The position numbers were made by a program, and so were the translations under genes. A stretch of DNA of 64,000 nucleotides from Verrucomicrobium sp. BvORR106 (lineage in GTDB: Bacteria > Verrucomicrobiota > Verrucomicrobiia > Verrucomicrobiales > Verrucomicrobiaceae): the NCBI RefSeq assembly GCF_000739655.1, contig NZ_BATR01000163.1:26630-90629 (forward strand). The letters are read 5' to 3'. The notes under the pieces were generated by a model, which was not told the DNA's origin, made no database searches, and saw only the letters and a program-made list of their open reading frames with translations. Positions within the stretch are counted from its first letter, which is position 1; each line of letters begins with the position of its first letter. This document shows positions 26,115 to 35,018 of this stretch, in pieces.

Positions 26115-26393
26115 ATGGCCAAGAAATCCACCTCCTCCGAGCGCAAACCCAATCCTGCGCTGATGAAACCCGTGCAGCCCGATGAAATCCTCGCGGTCAT
26201 CGTGGGCTCCACGCCCATCCCGCGCAGCGAAGTCACCAAGAAGCTCTGGGACTACATCAAGAAGAACGAGCTCCAGGATCCGAAGAAGAAGACGAACATC
26301 AACGCGGACGATGCGCTCAAGGCCGTATTTGGTGGCAAGAAGCAGGTCACGATGTTTGAGATGACGAAGCTCGTCTCTGCACACATCAAGTAA
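26115..26393 (+). CDS. SWIB/MDM2-domain protein
   Basis: This 92-residue protein is almost entirely a SWIB domain: PVQPDEILAVIVG, IPRSEVTKKLWDYIKK, LQDPKKKTNINADDALKAVF and a final FEMTKLVSAHI. SWIB domains are best known in eukaryotic chromatin factors and in Chlamydiae, and they occur in related PVC bacteria. The Lys-rich N-terminus (AKKSTSSERK) could contact DNA. The start at 26115 is the natural beginning. A strong rho-independent terminator lies about 120 bases downstream. Confidence 0.92.
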   Translation: MAKKSTSSERKPNPALMKPVQPDEILAVIVGSTPIPRSEVTKKLWDYIKKNELQDPKKKTNINADDALKAVFGGKKQVTMFEMTKLVSAHIK

Positions 26394-26516
26394 GCGACCC
26401 GCTGCCCGCCGTGCAAGGCGGTTTGCGACGGGGAAGCTCCGGCTGAGGCCGGACGCGCACCGCAGCACTCCCACCGCCTCTGCCGAAAGGCACCCATCAT
26501 CCTAGGTATTCCTGTC

Positions 26517-26550
26517 GAAGGAGGGCTCTCACCGGCCCTCCTTCCTTTTT
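26517..26550 (+). terminator. Rho-independent terminator after SWIB gene
   Basis: Ten-base arms GAAGGAGGGC (26517-26526) and GCCCTCCTTC (26535-26544) with an 8-base loop are followed by a T-run to about 26550. It is about 120 bases beyond the SWIB stop codon. Confidence 0.85.
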
Positions 26551-26631
26551 GCCCCACCGGTTCCCCGGCAGTTCCTTTGAGTAAATTCGGGCCAGTCGCT
26601 GTCGGAATGTGCCAGTTCCCCCATTCAGCAT

Positions 26632-27993
26632 ATGAACACGCTCACCCGACTCCCCCTTCTGGCGACCCTGGCCCTGCTGGCGGCATGCCCGCAGCTGAGC
26701 GCCGCGAGCGCGGCCTCTCCACAAGTCCCCTCTTCCGCCGTGGAAGCCACGGGCACTCCAACCAAGGCGGAGCCCGCCCCAGCTTTGGTCACTCCTGATG
26801 CCCTGGCCCACCTGCCAGGCGTGGGGCTGGCAGAAGGCGTCTCCCAGATCACCGGCACCGCCGTCAGCCCGCTGCTGGGAGTCAGCGCTGTGGGCGCTTG
26901 GAAGTACTTCGCCACGGAGGAGGCCCTGCGCTCCCGCCTGCCTTGGTACTGCCACCCAGGGGTCTGGGGCAGCTGCTTCGTAATGCTGGGGCTCTGCTTT
27001 CTGAAAGACTTTCTGGGAGCCGCCGCCCCGCCGCTGGTGAAGAAACCGCTGGATTTCATCGAACTCTTCGAAGACAAGGCCAGCGCGCTGGTGGCAAGCA
27101 CGGCCTTTGTCCCACTCGTGGCCGTGGCCATGGCGCAGATGAACGCCATCCCGGTTCAACCGGAGGAAGCGGCCCACCACGCCGCCGCCATCACCCAAAC
27201 CGCGCAGATGGGATTTGCGACTCTGCCTGTGCCCGGACCAGCGCTCGCCGCGACGGATCTCACCTGGGTGAAGACGGCCCTCTACATTCCCGTTGGCTTT
27301 GCCATCTTCGTCGTGGTGTGGCTCTCCAGCCATGCCATCAACGTTCTCATCGCCCTCTCGCCATTCGGCATCGTGGATGCCGCGCTGAAAGTGGTGAAGC
27401 TGGGTGTACTGGGGCTCATCACCGCCAGCGCCTTCATCCACCCCGCCTTGGGGCTCTTGGTGTGCCTGCTCGTGATCGTCCCCGCGTGCTTCATCGCCGG
27501 ACCCGCCTTCCGCCTCATGGTCTTTGGCAATGTCTTCGGCCTCGACCTGCTGCTCGCCCGCAAGGCCGCCCCTACCGACGTCGCCGAGGGCGTGCGCGCC
27601 TTTAACTCCTCCCGAATCGGTGGCACGCCTGCCCGCACCTATGGCCGACTGGGGAGAAACGCTCAGGGCGCGGCAGTCTTCCGCTATCGCCCCTGGCTCA
27701 TCCTTCCCACACGGGAGACAGCCGTGGCCGCCACCCCGCAACCCGATGGCGTCGCTCAGGGGCTCATTTACCCCTCCCTGACTCGGGACGATGGCTCCGG
27801 GAAGGCCAAGACCTCGTTTGTGCTGCTGCCACGCTATCGCGACTGCGTCACCCGCATCACAGAACACTTCGGCATCACCAAGGTGACCGACAGCACCCTG
27901 CTGCGCGGTTTCAAGGCCATGCGCAACTGGCTGGTGGAGGCACTCAGCTTTGGCCGCAGTCCCGTTCCCCTGCCCGCCTCAGGCCGGCAGTGA
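26632..27993 (+). CDS. Secreted or membrane protein, unknown function
   Basis: This 453-residue protein has a signal peptide or first helix (about 1-25) and an Ala/Pro-rich segment. Several hydrophobic helices follow (about 115-130, 155-175, 210-240, 250-310), then a C-terminal cytoplasmic or soluble part containing LLPRYRDCVTRITEHFGI. I do not recognise the family; the helix pattern with LGLCFLKDFLGAA resembles small conserved membrane families of unknown role. It follows the SWIB terminator by 82 bases and probably has its own promoter. Confidence 0.65.
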   Translation: MNTLTRLPLLATLALLAACPQLSAASAASPQVPSSAVEATGTPTKAEPAPALVTPDALAHLPGVGLAEGVSQITGTAVSPLLGVSAVGAWKYFATEEALRSRLPWYCHPGVWGSCFVMLGLCFLKDFLGAAAPPLVKKPLDFIELFEDKASALVASTAFVPLVAVAMAQMNAIPVQPEEAAHHAAAITQTAQMGFATLPVPGPALAATDLTWVKTALYIPVGFAIFVVVWLSSHAINVLIALSPFGIVDAALKVVKLGVLGLITASAFIHPALGLLVCLLVIVPACFIAGPAFRLMVFGNVFGLDLLLARKAAPTDVAEGVRAFNSSRIGGTPARTYGRLGRNAQGAAVFRYRPWLILPTRETAVAATPQPDGVAQGLIYPSLTRDDGSGKAKTSFVLLPRYRDCVTRITEHFGITKVTDSTLLRGFKAMRNWLVEALSFGRSPVPLPASGRQ

Positions 27994-28070
27994 GACGCGC
28001 CTGAGCGTGCCGCAGCGAGGTGCCACGATGCTCGCGTTGCATTGTGGCGGTCCTGCGCTGTAGTGGCTGC

Positions 28071-28415
28071 ATGATCGTCGAACGCGTCAAATACATCATC
28101 TGGGCCGCAGACATGGAGCGCGCCTCGCGCTTCTACACGCAGGTGCTGGGAGGCACGGTGCTGCGCCAGAATCCGCACATCTGTGAGATCCAGATCGCCG
28201 GCGGCATCATCGGCATCCATGGAGGCGGCGAAGGCACCCGCACCTGGACCGGACTCAGCTTTCAAGTGCCCGATGTGTTGACGGGTGCGGCCGAGATCGT
28301 CGCCGCCGGTGGCCAATTGGTCCGCGAACCCGAACCCGAGGATGACGAACCTCCCCACCTCGCCATGTGCGTGGACACAGAAGGCAATGAGATCATGCTG
28401 ACGCGCAAGCGGTGA
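28071..28415 (+). CDS. VOC (glyoxalase-like) family protein
   Basis: The 114-residue protein has the two beta-alpha-beta units of the vicinal oxygen chelate fold, with YIIWAADMERASRFYTQVLGG near the N-terminus (shortened motif AADMERASRFY) and CVDTEGNEIML at the C-terminus. VOC proteins include glyoxalases, dioxygenases and resistance proteins; substrate and metal ligands are not settled from sequence alone. The start at 28071 puts the domain at the N-terminus. A dispersed repeat begins 16 bases after the stop. Confidence 0.85.
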   Translation: MIVERVKYIIWAADMERASRFYTQVLGGTVLRQNPHICEIQIAGGIIGIHGGGEGTRTWTGLSFQVPDVLTGAAEIVAAGGQLVREPEPEDDEPPHLAMCVDTEGNEIMLTRKR

Positions 28416-28430
28416 GGGCAATCGGCGAAG

Positions 28431-28540
28431 TTCCTCCTCGAAGAGGATACGGCCACCAGCCCAACGTTGGCGAGCCTCAAGCGAGCTCACGTTGGGAACA
28501 CAGGACAGAAACTCCTCCTCCTAAGGAGTTGTGGTGGTCT
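28431..28540. repeat. Dispersed palindromic repeat, copy B
   Basis: This copy keeps the small CCTCGAAGAGG palindrome, the CCCAACGTT...ACGTTGGGA arms and the second hairpin CTCCT...AGGAG. It is related to copies at 19611, 37687 and 42219. Confidence 0.85.
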
Positions 28541-28651
28541 GGCGGAAGAGTCGGCGACGCCACTTCCTCGAACCTAGTTCAACCTCCACAAGTGCATCGC
28601 ACCCAGGCGTTGGATGTACCGCTTTACCGATCGCTGCATGGGCCTGCAGGA

Positions 28652-28696
28652 TCGAATGAGGGGATCACACACCTGTAGATCCCAACTCTCATTCGA
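28652..28696. other. Long bulged stem-loop
   Basis: The outer arms TCGAATGAG and CTCATTCGA pair, and the inner arms GGGATC and GATCCC pair, with a four-base bulge on one side. There is no U-tract. It may be an RNA structure or transcription boundary between the VOC gene and the calcium-repeat gene. Confidence 0.4.
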
Positions 28697-28743
28697 CCCC
28701 AGATTCTCAACGTAAACCGGGCCGATTCAAGCAACCCGTGGCG

Positions 28744-29370
28744 TCAGGGATTTGGCGGACGAGTGGGATCCGTGAAAAAGACGAACAACTCATCATAGTC
28801 ATTGACCCCATCACCGTCCGTGTCAGCCTCTCGCGGATTGGTGAAATAGTTCCACTCCTCAAGGTTGTTGGAAATACCATCACCGTCAAAGTCATAGCTC
28901 GGCGCACCATATCCAAAGAAAAGCTCTCCATCTGTCCAAATGCTGGAACTGGAAAGGGCGTGGTCGGGCGGGGTACCGGTGTAAAACACTTCGAAACCAT
29001 CCTTCAGGCCATCTCCATCCGAATCTACCGTGCTTGAAGACGTCGCATAGCCCGTTTCCTCTACATCCGCCAGCCCATCGCCATCGCTGTCGTTGTAGTA
29101 TACCGGAACCTGCACGTAGTCGGTAAGGTACTCTGTGTGCCCCCACTCCACACCGAACTCGTCAACATAGTCCACCACCCAGTAGGGAGTGTAGACCGTC
29201 TCCATGTTGTAGTGGGAGATGGGATAGTTCGTCCGGTACCAGGCAGAGTAGATCTCCTGGGGTGTCAACGCCCATGTCATTGCGGATGATCCCATCCACA
29301 GCATTGAAGCAATGAATCCCACTCGGAGCGATTTGGACCAGCTGAAGCTAGATTTTTTTGTGCATTTCAT
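28744..29370 (-). CDS. Secreted protein with thrombospondin type 3-like calcium repeats
   Basis: The 208-residue protein has a basic N-terminus, a hydrophobic signal region (about 17-35) and a C-terminal array of calcium-binding repeats of the D-S-D-G-D-G-L type at three or four positions (for example DSDGDGLADVEE and DTDGDGVNDYDE). Such repeats bind calcium and stiffen extracellular stalks in thrombospondin- and dockerin-like proteins. The middle part contains a Tyr/Trp-rich segment (YPISHYNMETVYTPYW). This gene and the region upstream are less GC-rich than the neighbours. Confidence 0.75.
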   Translation of the reverse strand: MKCTKKSSFSWSKSLRVGFIASMLWMGSSAMTWALTPQEIYSAWYRTNYPISHYNMETVYTPYWVVDYVDEFGVEWGHTEYLTDYVQVPVYYNDSDGDGLADVEETGYATSSSTVDSDGDGLKDGFEVFYTGTPPDHALSSSSIWTDGELFFGYGAPSYDFDGDGISNNLEEWNYFTNPREADTDGDGVNDYDELFVFFTDPTRPPNP

Positions 29371-29517
29371 ACCAATCCATATTCACATGAATATGCACAA
29401 AACTGGCAACACAAAAATAATCGCAACCACAATTTCAATAAGCGAGCACCATACAAACAACACTCCAAGCCCGCAGAAGCGACCACAACAGACTGGCAGA
29501 AAGCCCCATCCAGCAGG

Positions 29518-30342
29518 CTATTCCCCCACTGCTAGCAGGCTCACCTTCAACTCCGCGCACCGGCGAAACACTTCGCTTTGATCCAGGATCAGGGTCATGC
29601 CGGCCTCAACTGCAATCACATCCACCCCTGCCGCGGCGGCGGTGGAGATGGTATCCGGCCCCACGACTGGGACGTCAAAGCGCATGTCTTGATTGGGCTT
29701 ACTCACCTTGACCATGGTGGCGCTGCCTTTTCCCAGCGCACCGCCGCGTTTGATGGCCTCGTTGGTGCCCTCAAAGGCTTCAACGGCGAGTACCGTCCCG
29801 TTGCGCACGACCACGGTCTGCCCGATGTCGAGCTTGCTGGAGGCCTTGGCAATGGTGAAGCCGTACTCGGCATCTTCCCAGCGGCGCTTTTTGGGATTGG
29901 GCCCTGCCACATGCCCGGCGGCGGGCATGAACTCCTCCAGGAACGTCGTGGCGGGCAGCAGCTCGATGCCGTCCTTTTTCATCTCATCGGCGATGCCGCC
30001 AAAGAGGGTCTCGGCGTTGCGTCGCTTCAGCCTGGCCAGCATCATGAGCAGGCGCAGGTCCGGACGTAGGTCGAACAGGTTCTTGGGCGCGATCTGGCCC
30101 ACCATCACCACATGCTTCACGCCTTCTTTCTTGAAGAAGGCGATCATCTTGCTGAGCTGCCCGACGCGAAACCAAGCCATCGCATCCACGGTCTCTTCAA
30201 GATTGGGGCGGGTCTCATCAATGAAGCCTGCCACCACGAGGCGATCCACTCCCGCTTTGCGGGCAGCACGAACAAAGGTTTCCGGATAAACGCCGTTGCC
30301 GGCGATCAAGGCGATGGTGGACGGAGGGGGCGAGGCAGACAC
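29518..30342 (-). CDS. lpxI: UDP-2,3-diacylglucosamine pyrophosphatase LpxI
   Basis: This 274-residue protein matches LpxI (formerly DUF1009) throughout: IALIAGNGVYPETFVRAAR at the N-terminus, the WFRVGQLSKMIAFFKKEGV and VMVGQIAPKNLFDLRPD blocks and the final DQSEVFRRCAELKVSLLAVG. LpxI hydrolyses UDP-2,3-diacylglucosamine to lipid X in lipid A synthesis and replaces LpxH in some groups. The start is GTG at 30342. Its presence indicates an LPS-type outer membrane. It is a cytoplasmic or membrane-peripheral enzyme. Confidence 0.93.
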   Translation of the reverse strand: MSASPPPSTIALIAGNGVYPETFVRAARKAGVDRLVVAGFIDETRPNLEETVDAMAWFRVGQLSKMIAFFKKEGVKHVVMVGQIAPKNLFDLRPDLRLLMMLARLKRRNAETLFGGIADEMKKDGIELLPATTFLEEFMPAAGHVAGPNPKKRRWEDAEYGFTIAKASSKLDIGQTVVVRNGTVLAVEAFEGTNEAIKRGGALGKGSATMVKVSKPNQDMRFDVPVVGPDTISTAAAAGVDVIAVEAGMTLILDQSEVFRRCAELKVSLLAVGE

Positions 30343-30448
30343 TGGAAGGCAATGGAAGGGCTGAAGCCAGTGGGCTAGTTAGACGCGGTTGTACGCCAAA
30401 TCAACTGTGCAGCACCCATGCAGGCTCCCGAAGCACCATTCCGGACCG

Positions 30449-31252
30449 TCAGTCCAAGTGAAATTTCCCGCTCTGCTTCATGAAGGCCACGGGATTGTCA
30501 TAAGCCACCCGCTGGATGGCCGTGGGGCTCCAGCCACGACGCTTCATCTCCAGCATGGTCTTGGGGACAGCCAAGGGATCGCTGATTCCCCAGTCACACG
30601 CTGAGTTCATCCAGATGCGCTCCCCGCTGCGAGCTTCGAGCATGTCGATCGCACGGTGCGGGGTGCACTTGCTCTCTGGGTACAAGGTGATGCCCGCCCA
30701 GAAGCCCTGATTCAGCACGAGGTCAATGGTGTGCTCCTCCACGTGATCAATGATGACGCGGTCAGGTGTGATCTTCGAGTGGTTCTTGAGCGCATCGAGA
30801 ATCAACCGTGTGCCCTTGAGCTTGTCCTCCAGGTGCGGCGTATGCACCAAGATCAACTGGTCAAAATCCGCCGCGATCTGGATGTGCTTCTCGAGCACTT
30901 GCAGCTCATTGCGGCTGTTCTTGTTCAGACCAATCTCACCGATGCCCAGAACGTTGGGCTTGTCCAGAAACTGTGGGATGAGCGCCAGCACATCATCCGC
31001 AAGCTCGGGATCCTCGGACTCTTTGGGGTTGATGCATAGCCAGGTGTAGTGCTTGATGCCGAACCGGGCCGCACGCTTGGGCTCATACTCCGTGATCTGT
31101 CGGAAGTAATCGTAGAACCCCTGGGCGCTGGCGCGGTCAAACCCTGCCCAGAAGGCAGGCTCGCAGATGGTTTCACAGCCAGCCAGGGCCAGCTTTTCGT
31201 AGTCATCCGTCGTGCGGCTGACCATGTGACCATGAGGCTCAATATAAGGCAT
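30449..31252 (-). CDS. TatD-like metal-dependent hydrolase
   Basis: The 267-residue protein is a TIM-barrel hydrolase with IEPHGHM (His pair), GIGEIGLNK, LVHTPH and IIDHVEEHT, all placed as in TatD-family enzymes, and a C-terminal NSACDWG with the usual metal-facing Asp. It differs from housekeeping TatD in the His and Asp contexts and resembles the hydrolase found in metabolite-export (Ebo-type) gene sets, but no other such genes are nearby. Its substrate is unknown. It is preceded by a 95-residue small gene 87 bases upstream, and it lies 106 bases upstream of lpxI, in the same direction. Confidence 0.8.
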   Translation of the reverse strand: MPYIEPHGHMVSRTTDDYEKLALAGCETICEPAFWAGFDRASAQGFYDYFRQITEYEPKRAARFGIKHYTWLCINPKESEDPELADDVLALIPQFLDKPNVLGIGEIGLNKNSRNELQVLEKHIQIAADFDQLILVHTPHLEDKLKGTRLILDALKNHSKITPDRVIIDHVEEHTIDLVLNQGFWAGITLYPESKCTPHRAIDMLEARSGERIWMNSACDWGISDPLAVPKTMLEMKRRGWSPTAIQRVAYDNPVAFMKQSGKFHLD

Positions 31253-31339
31253 CTTGAGGAAGGGAGAGGGAGGAAGCGAGTGCGATGACGAGTGTAGGCC
31301 GCAGAGATTTGACCACGACAGACCGATGGAGCGCCTGGC

Positions 31340-31627
31340 TCAGCCCTGGCCAGGGGGGACGGCGCCTACCGCCCCTTGGGTCGTCGCCTTGGGAATGGGC
31401 TCAGTACTGGGATCGCTAAAGCTCAACAAGATGTTCCGGGCCCGCTCGGGCTGGTCGCCGGCGAGAAGCTCGATTGCCTGCTTCAACGCGGCCACACGAA
31501 AATCCCCCTCCTGCCCAGCGCGCTGCACCCGATCCAGGAATGCGGCAAGATCGATGAGCTTGCTTCGCGAATCCATGAACCCGAGGTCCACAAGATTCAC
31601 ATTAGCAGGAGGCGTCCAGGTGTTCAT
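31340..31627 (-). CDS. Small hypothetical protein upstream of TatD-like gene
   Basis: The 95-residue product is mainly helical and contains LGFMDSRSKLIDLAAFLDRVQR and ERARNILLSFSDP (shortened blocks SRSKLIDLAAFLDRV and ERARNILLSFSDP), with a disordered Pro/Gly-rich tail. I do not recognise a family. The same-direction TatD-like gene follows after 87 bases, which suggests they are co-transcribed. Confidence 0.55.
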   Translation of the reverse strand: MNTWTPPANVNLVDLGFMDSRSKLIDLAAFLDRVQRAGQEGDFRVAALKQAIELLAGDQPERARNILLSFSDPSTEPIPKATTQGAVGAVPPGQG

Positions 31628-31806
31628 GGGTAAGCGTGAGAAAGCGGCAAGTGCAAAAGACGGGATACGACAGACAATGCCGTCGAATCAAGTATTTTGG
31701 ACATCTAACCGCTCGGGACGCTTGTTTTTACCCACACCTGCACCTGCTAGGGTGCCACCAGCACCCGACACCCTTGTTCACGCCCCGCATGGGGCGGAAT
31801 CCGGCC

Positions 31807-31850
31807 AAAAAAAAGCGCTGGCAGGACTCTCTTTGAGCCCCAGCCAGCGC
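31807..31850 (-). terminator. Rho-independent terminator for the 31862 gene
   Basis: Arms GCGCTGGC (31815-31822) and GCCAGCGC (31843-31850) form a stem that, read on the minus strand, is followed by eight T residues (31807-31814 as A on the plus strand). It lies just past the stop of the small membrane gene. Confidence 0.85.
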
Positions 31851-31861
31851 CAAGAAAATGA

Positions 31862-32161
31862 CTATTGCGCCCCTTGTTCGATCGAGAAGCGGATCGGCTC
31901 CACACTCGCGGTCTTGGAGTACCGGTGATAGTCCGGTTGAGCCGCACTCGCCTGCACCGCCCTTACCTCCCGCTTCTTAGGTTGCGAGTTAGTCGCACTA
32001 ACACGATTTGCGTCGATCAATTCCAGAACAATCCAGAGACCGAACCCGACTGACAAGGTTGCCATCATCAGACCTGATCCGAGCAAAAGGATGGCTGCAA
32101 GCCAGGATCCCTTGCGCTTTACGGTCCGCCTCACTGGAGTCTGCAAACGCTTCGAAGTCAT
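31862..32161 (-). CDS. Small single-span membrane protein, unknown
   Basis: The 99-residue product has a basic N-terminus (KRLQTPVRRTVKRKGSW), one hydrophobic helix (about 20-46) and a short polar C-terminus. I do not recognise a family. A strong rho-independent terminator follows the stop, which supports it as a transcribed gene. The upstream region (32162-32778) is long, gene-poor and AT-rich. Confidence 0.55.
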   Translation of the reverse strand: MTSKRLQTPVRRTVKRKGSWLAAILLLGSGLMMATLSVGFGLWIVLELIDANRVSATNSQPKKREVRAVQASAAQPDYHRYSKTASVEPIRFSIEQGAQ

Positions 32162-32778
32162 GTGTGCTTAATGCCCTATTTTTCGCCACACGTCGAGGAA
32201 TAATTTCATCATAACCCCCTCACCATCAATAATCTTCAGTTCGAAACTATTTCGACACCATAGATTTCGTTGACATATTATTGTCCGACGCAACCCCCTT
32301 CTTTTTGATACAGTTTACCACTATATCGCACCAACCGAAGCTCTCAGTCGTTCAACATGTGTAATTTTTACTAATATTTGCAATTGCCAGCATATCCCCT
32401 ATTTCATCTATCCTATGCACTAACTATTTGGGAGATACAGACACGCATTTCTAGTTTATCAATATTTTCAACCCGGAGCTATCTCTCGGGCTGTAGGTAT
32501 AATTTTTTAGGAGGAAACAACCCCCGGACTTTCCAGCCTTCAGTTTCTCACAATATTTGCGGGTATTTATGGGAAAGTGAGATGTAACCGAGGTCCCCCA
32601 TTCAGCCACCGGAGACCCCCTTCGGAGACAGGCTTCTCTCTATCCCGCCTCACAGCGGTGCATGCTGGCTTCCCTGGGACATTTTCCCTGGTTGCAATCC
32701 CCGGTCTGGACGTACCTTGGGTAGCCCGAACCTCAGCCGTCCGAAGTGCCGAAGTCCGCCCTTCCTTCTTGATTCTTC
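32162..32778. other. AT-rich gene-poor region
   Basis: This 617-base interval is visibly more AT-rich (about 32160-32580) than the flanking genes and holds no convincing coding sequence. A short hairpin with CCCGG...CTCGGGC arms near 32475 and an AGGAGG near 32509 are seen but lead into no start codon. It may contain promoters for both flanking genes or a decayed insertion. Confidence 0.55.
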
Positions 32779-33954
32779 ATGCCAGCCCCCCTCCCCACCC
32801 TGTCCCCCGATGAATTGCGTCGCTACGCGCGGCATCTGAGTATCCCGGAGTTCGGCATTGATGCTCAGCGCCAGCTCAAGGCTGGTGGGGTGCTCTGCAT
32901 TGGCGCAGGCGGGCTGGGCTCCCCCATTGCCATGTATCTGGCGGCGGCTGGCGTCGGTCGGATTGGCCTCGTAGACGCCGATGTGGTCGATGTGTCCAAC
33001 CTCCAGCGGCAGATTCTGCACGGGACGGCAGATGTCGGACGGCCGAAGCTGGAGTCCGCCCGGGACCGGCTGCACCAGATCAACCCCCACGTGCAGATCG
33101 ACCTTCACCGGACCGTCTTCACCAGCGAGAACGCGATGGCGATAGCGGCCGACTACGACGTGATCATCGACGGCACGGACAACTTCCCCACCCGATACCT
33201 CAGCAATGACGTGGCCGTCTTTCTGAAGAAACCGAACGTGTACGGCTCCATCCTGCGGTTCGAGGGGCAGTGCAGTGTCTTTGCCCCACACCTGGGCGGC
33301 CCCTGCTATCGTTGCATGGCCCCACAGCCCCCCGCTCCCGGGCTGGTCCCCAGTTGCGCCGAAGGCGGCGTCCTCGGCGTGTTGCCAGGTCTGATCGGCA
33401 CCATGCAGGCGACCGAGGCGATCAAGCTGATCACCGGCATCGGCCAGCCTCTCGTGGGCCGGCTGTTGCATGTGGAGACCCTGAGCATGAAGTTCCGCAC
33501 CTTCAACCTCAGGCGGGATCCCGAATGCCCGGTCTGCGGCGACCATCCGACCATCACTGAACCGATCGACTACCAAGGCTTTTGCGGCCTGCCTTCCCAG
33601 AACCACCCCACCATGAGCTCCTCCTCCACCCCCGACGTGCCCGCCATCACTGTAAAGGATCTCCAGGCCATGCAGGCCAACGGGGAAAACTTCTTCCTTC
33701 TGGATGTGCGTGAGCCCTATGAGTTCGAGATCGCCAGCATCCCCGGCTCCACCCTGATCCCTCTGGGACAACTGGCCGACCGTCTGGGAGAAGTACCGCA
33801 GGATCAGAAGGTGGTGATCCACTGTCGCAGCGGCATGCGTAGCGCCAAGGCTCTGGGGCTGCTCCAACTGGAGGGGTACAAAGACCTCTGGAACGTGACA
33901 GGTGGCATCCTGGCCTGGAGTGACGAGATTGATCCCTCCGTGCCGACCTACTAA
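32779..33954 (+). CDS. MoeB/ThiF-type E1 enzyme fused to rhodanese
   Basis: The 391-residue protein has an N-terminal E1-like adenylyltransferase domain and a C-terminal rhodanese domain. E1 marks are IGAGGLGSPIAMYL (nucleotide binding), DADVVDVSNLQRQ, a CYRCMAP/CPVCGDH zinc pair and VPSCAEGGVLGVLPG. The rhodanese carries the catalytic Cys in HCRSGMRSAKA. This architecture matches MoeZ/ThiF-rhodanese sulfurtransferases that activate a small carrier protein C-terminus and load it with sulfur, as in thiamine, molybdopterin or cysteine pathways. No carrier gene is seen nearby, so the exact pathway is open. Confidence 0.93.
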   Translation: MPAPLPTLSPDELRRYARHLSIPEFGIDAQRQLKAGGVLCIGAGGLGSPIAMYLAAAGVGRIGLVDADVVDVSNLQRQILHGTADVGRPKLESARDRLHQINPHVQIDLHRTVFTSENAMAIAADYDVIIDGTDNFPTRYLSNDVAVFLKKPNVYGSILRFEGQCSVFAPHLGGPCYRCMAPQPPAPGLVPSCAEGGVLGVLPGLIGTMQATEAIKLITGIGQPLVGRLLHVETLSMKFRTFNLRRDPECPVCGDHPTITEPIDYQGFCGLPSQNHPTMSSSSTPDVPAITVKDLQAMQANGENFFLLDVREPYEFEIASIPGSTLIPLGQLADRLGEVPQDQKVVIHCRSGMRSAKALGLLQLEGYKDLWNVTGGILAWSDEIDPSVPTY

Positions 33955-34240
33955 AGCCCTCTAGAAGGAAAGGCGCCCGACAAAGGGCCCCCTCTTGCCG
34001 ATGCAGCCACAGGCTGTAGGGAGGATCGTGGCCGCGCCCGAAAGCGAAGTGGCTTCGTTGCCCCCTGCTTTTCCCACCGCCAAGGTCCAAACTTCGCGTC
34101 ACACCCGGTTCATTGCGGTCATTCGATACCGTGCCTGGTAAAAGCTCGTGCGCTCCATCTGATGATTTTGTAACCTTTATCTACTCCAAACTTTCTTCGA
34201 GTTGAAGCAAGTGCGGCGCAATCTACCATCTGATTGAATC

Positions 34241-34906
34241 ATGCACGAAGTTCTCGCCCAAATTGAGAAGCTCGCCGTTGTCCCCACGATCGTCCTTTCA
34301 GACGTTTCACATTCCGTCCCCCTCGCGGAGGCACTGATCGATGGCGGTCTGCCCTGTGCCGAGGTCACCTTACGCACCCCTGTGGCTCTGGAAGTGCTGC
34401 GCCGTATGGCCAGCATCAAAGAATCCTTCCTTCTGGGAGCGGGTACGGTCTTGAACATTGAGCAGGCAGATGAAGCGATCGCTGCCGGAGCGAAGTACAT
34501 CGTCTCTCCCGGCATGGATGAAGCACTCATCCGCCATTGCCAGTCCAAGAACGTGCCCATCATTCCCGGAGCCTGTACCCCCACGGAGGTCATGCTGGCG
34601 GCGAAGCTGGGGCTGGATTGTGTGAAGTTCTTCCCCAGCAGCGCCTATGGTGGCATCACGGTCATCAAGGCCCTGCATGGACCGTTTCCACAGATGCGCT
34701 TCCTCCCCACCGGTGGTGTCACCCGGGAGACGATGGGTGAATACCTCGGCTTCAAGCCGGTGATTGCCGTAGGCGGCACCTGGATGGTGCGGAAGGAGTG
34801 GCTCGCCAACGAGCGCTACGACATCGTCACGGACGCCTGCATCGTCACCCGCAGCACCATTGATCTCATCCGTCGCTCGAAGCCTCAGGAGGGCACTGAC
34901 GAATGA
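34241..34906 (+). CDS. eda: KDPG/KHG aldolase
   Basis: The 221-residue protein is a 2-dehydro-3-deoxyphosphogluconate/4-hydroxy-2-oxoglutarate aldolase. It has the AEVTLRTP block with Glu41, the AGTVLN and GACTPTEV blocks, CVKFFPSS with the Schiff-base Lys129 and the FLPTGGV phosphate-binding loop. It acts in Entner-Doudoroff or uronate and related sugar-acid breakdown. It has its own intergenic upstream region and sits beside an amino-sugar gene, so regulation with carbon supply is plausible. Confidence 0.93.
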   Translation: MHEVLAQIEKLAVVPTIVLSDVSHSVPLAEALIDGGLPCAEVTLRTPVALEVLRRMASIKESFLLGAGTVLNIEQADEAIAAGAKYIVSPGMDEALIRHCQSKNVPIIPGACTPTEVMLAAKLGLDCVKFFPSSAYGGITVIKALHGPFPQMRFLPTGGVTRETMGEYLGFKPVIAVGGTWMVRKEWLANERYDIVTDACIVTRSTIDLIRRSKPQEGTDE

Positions 34907-35018
34907 TCTCCAGGCTGCGCTGATCCCTCTGCTGCGATGAGAGTTCTCTTCATTCCGTAACACTCCCCTGCCCCGAGACATATCCTCCATTGCAGTCTGC
35001 TTTCCTCACCACACTACC

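Larger units (their letters stand above)
28416..28743. other. Intergenic region with repeat copy B and a hairpin
   Basis: No gene is convincing in this 328-base interval. It holds dispersed repeat copy B (28431-28540) and a bulged stem-loop (28652-28696). Confidence 0.6.

Noticed and set aside
32378..32587. 69-codon frame in the AT-rich region
   Set aside because: No start context, no domain and a composition that follows the local AT-richness.
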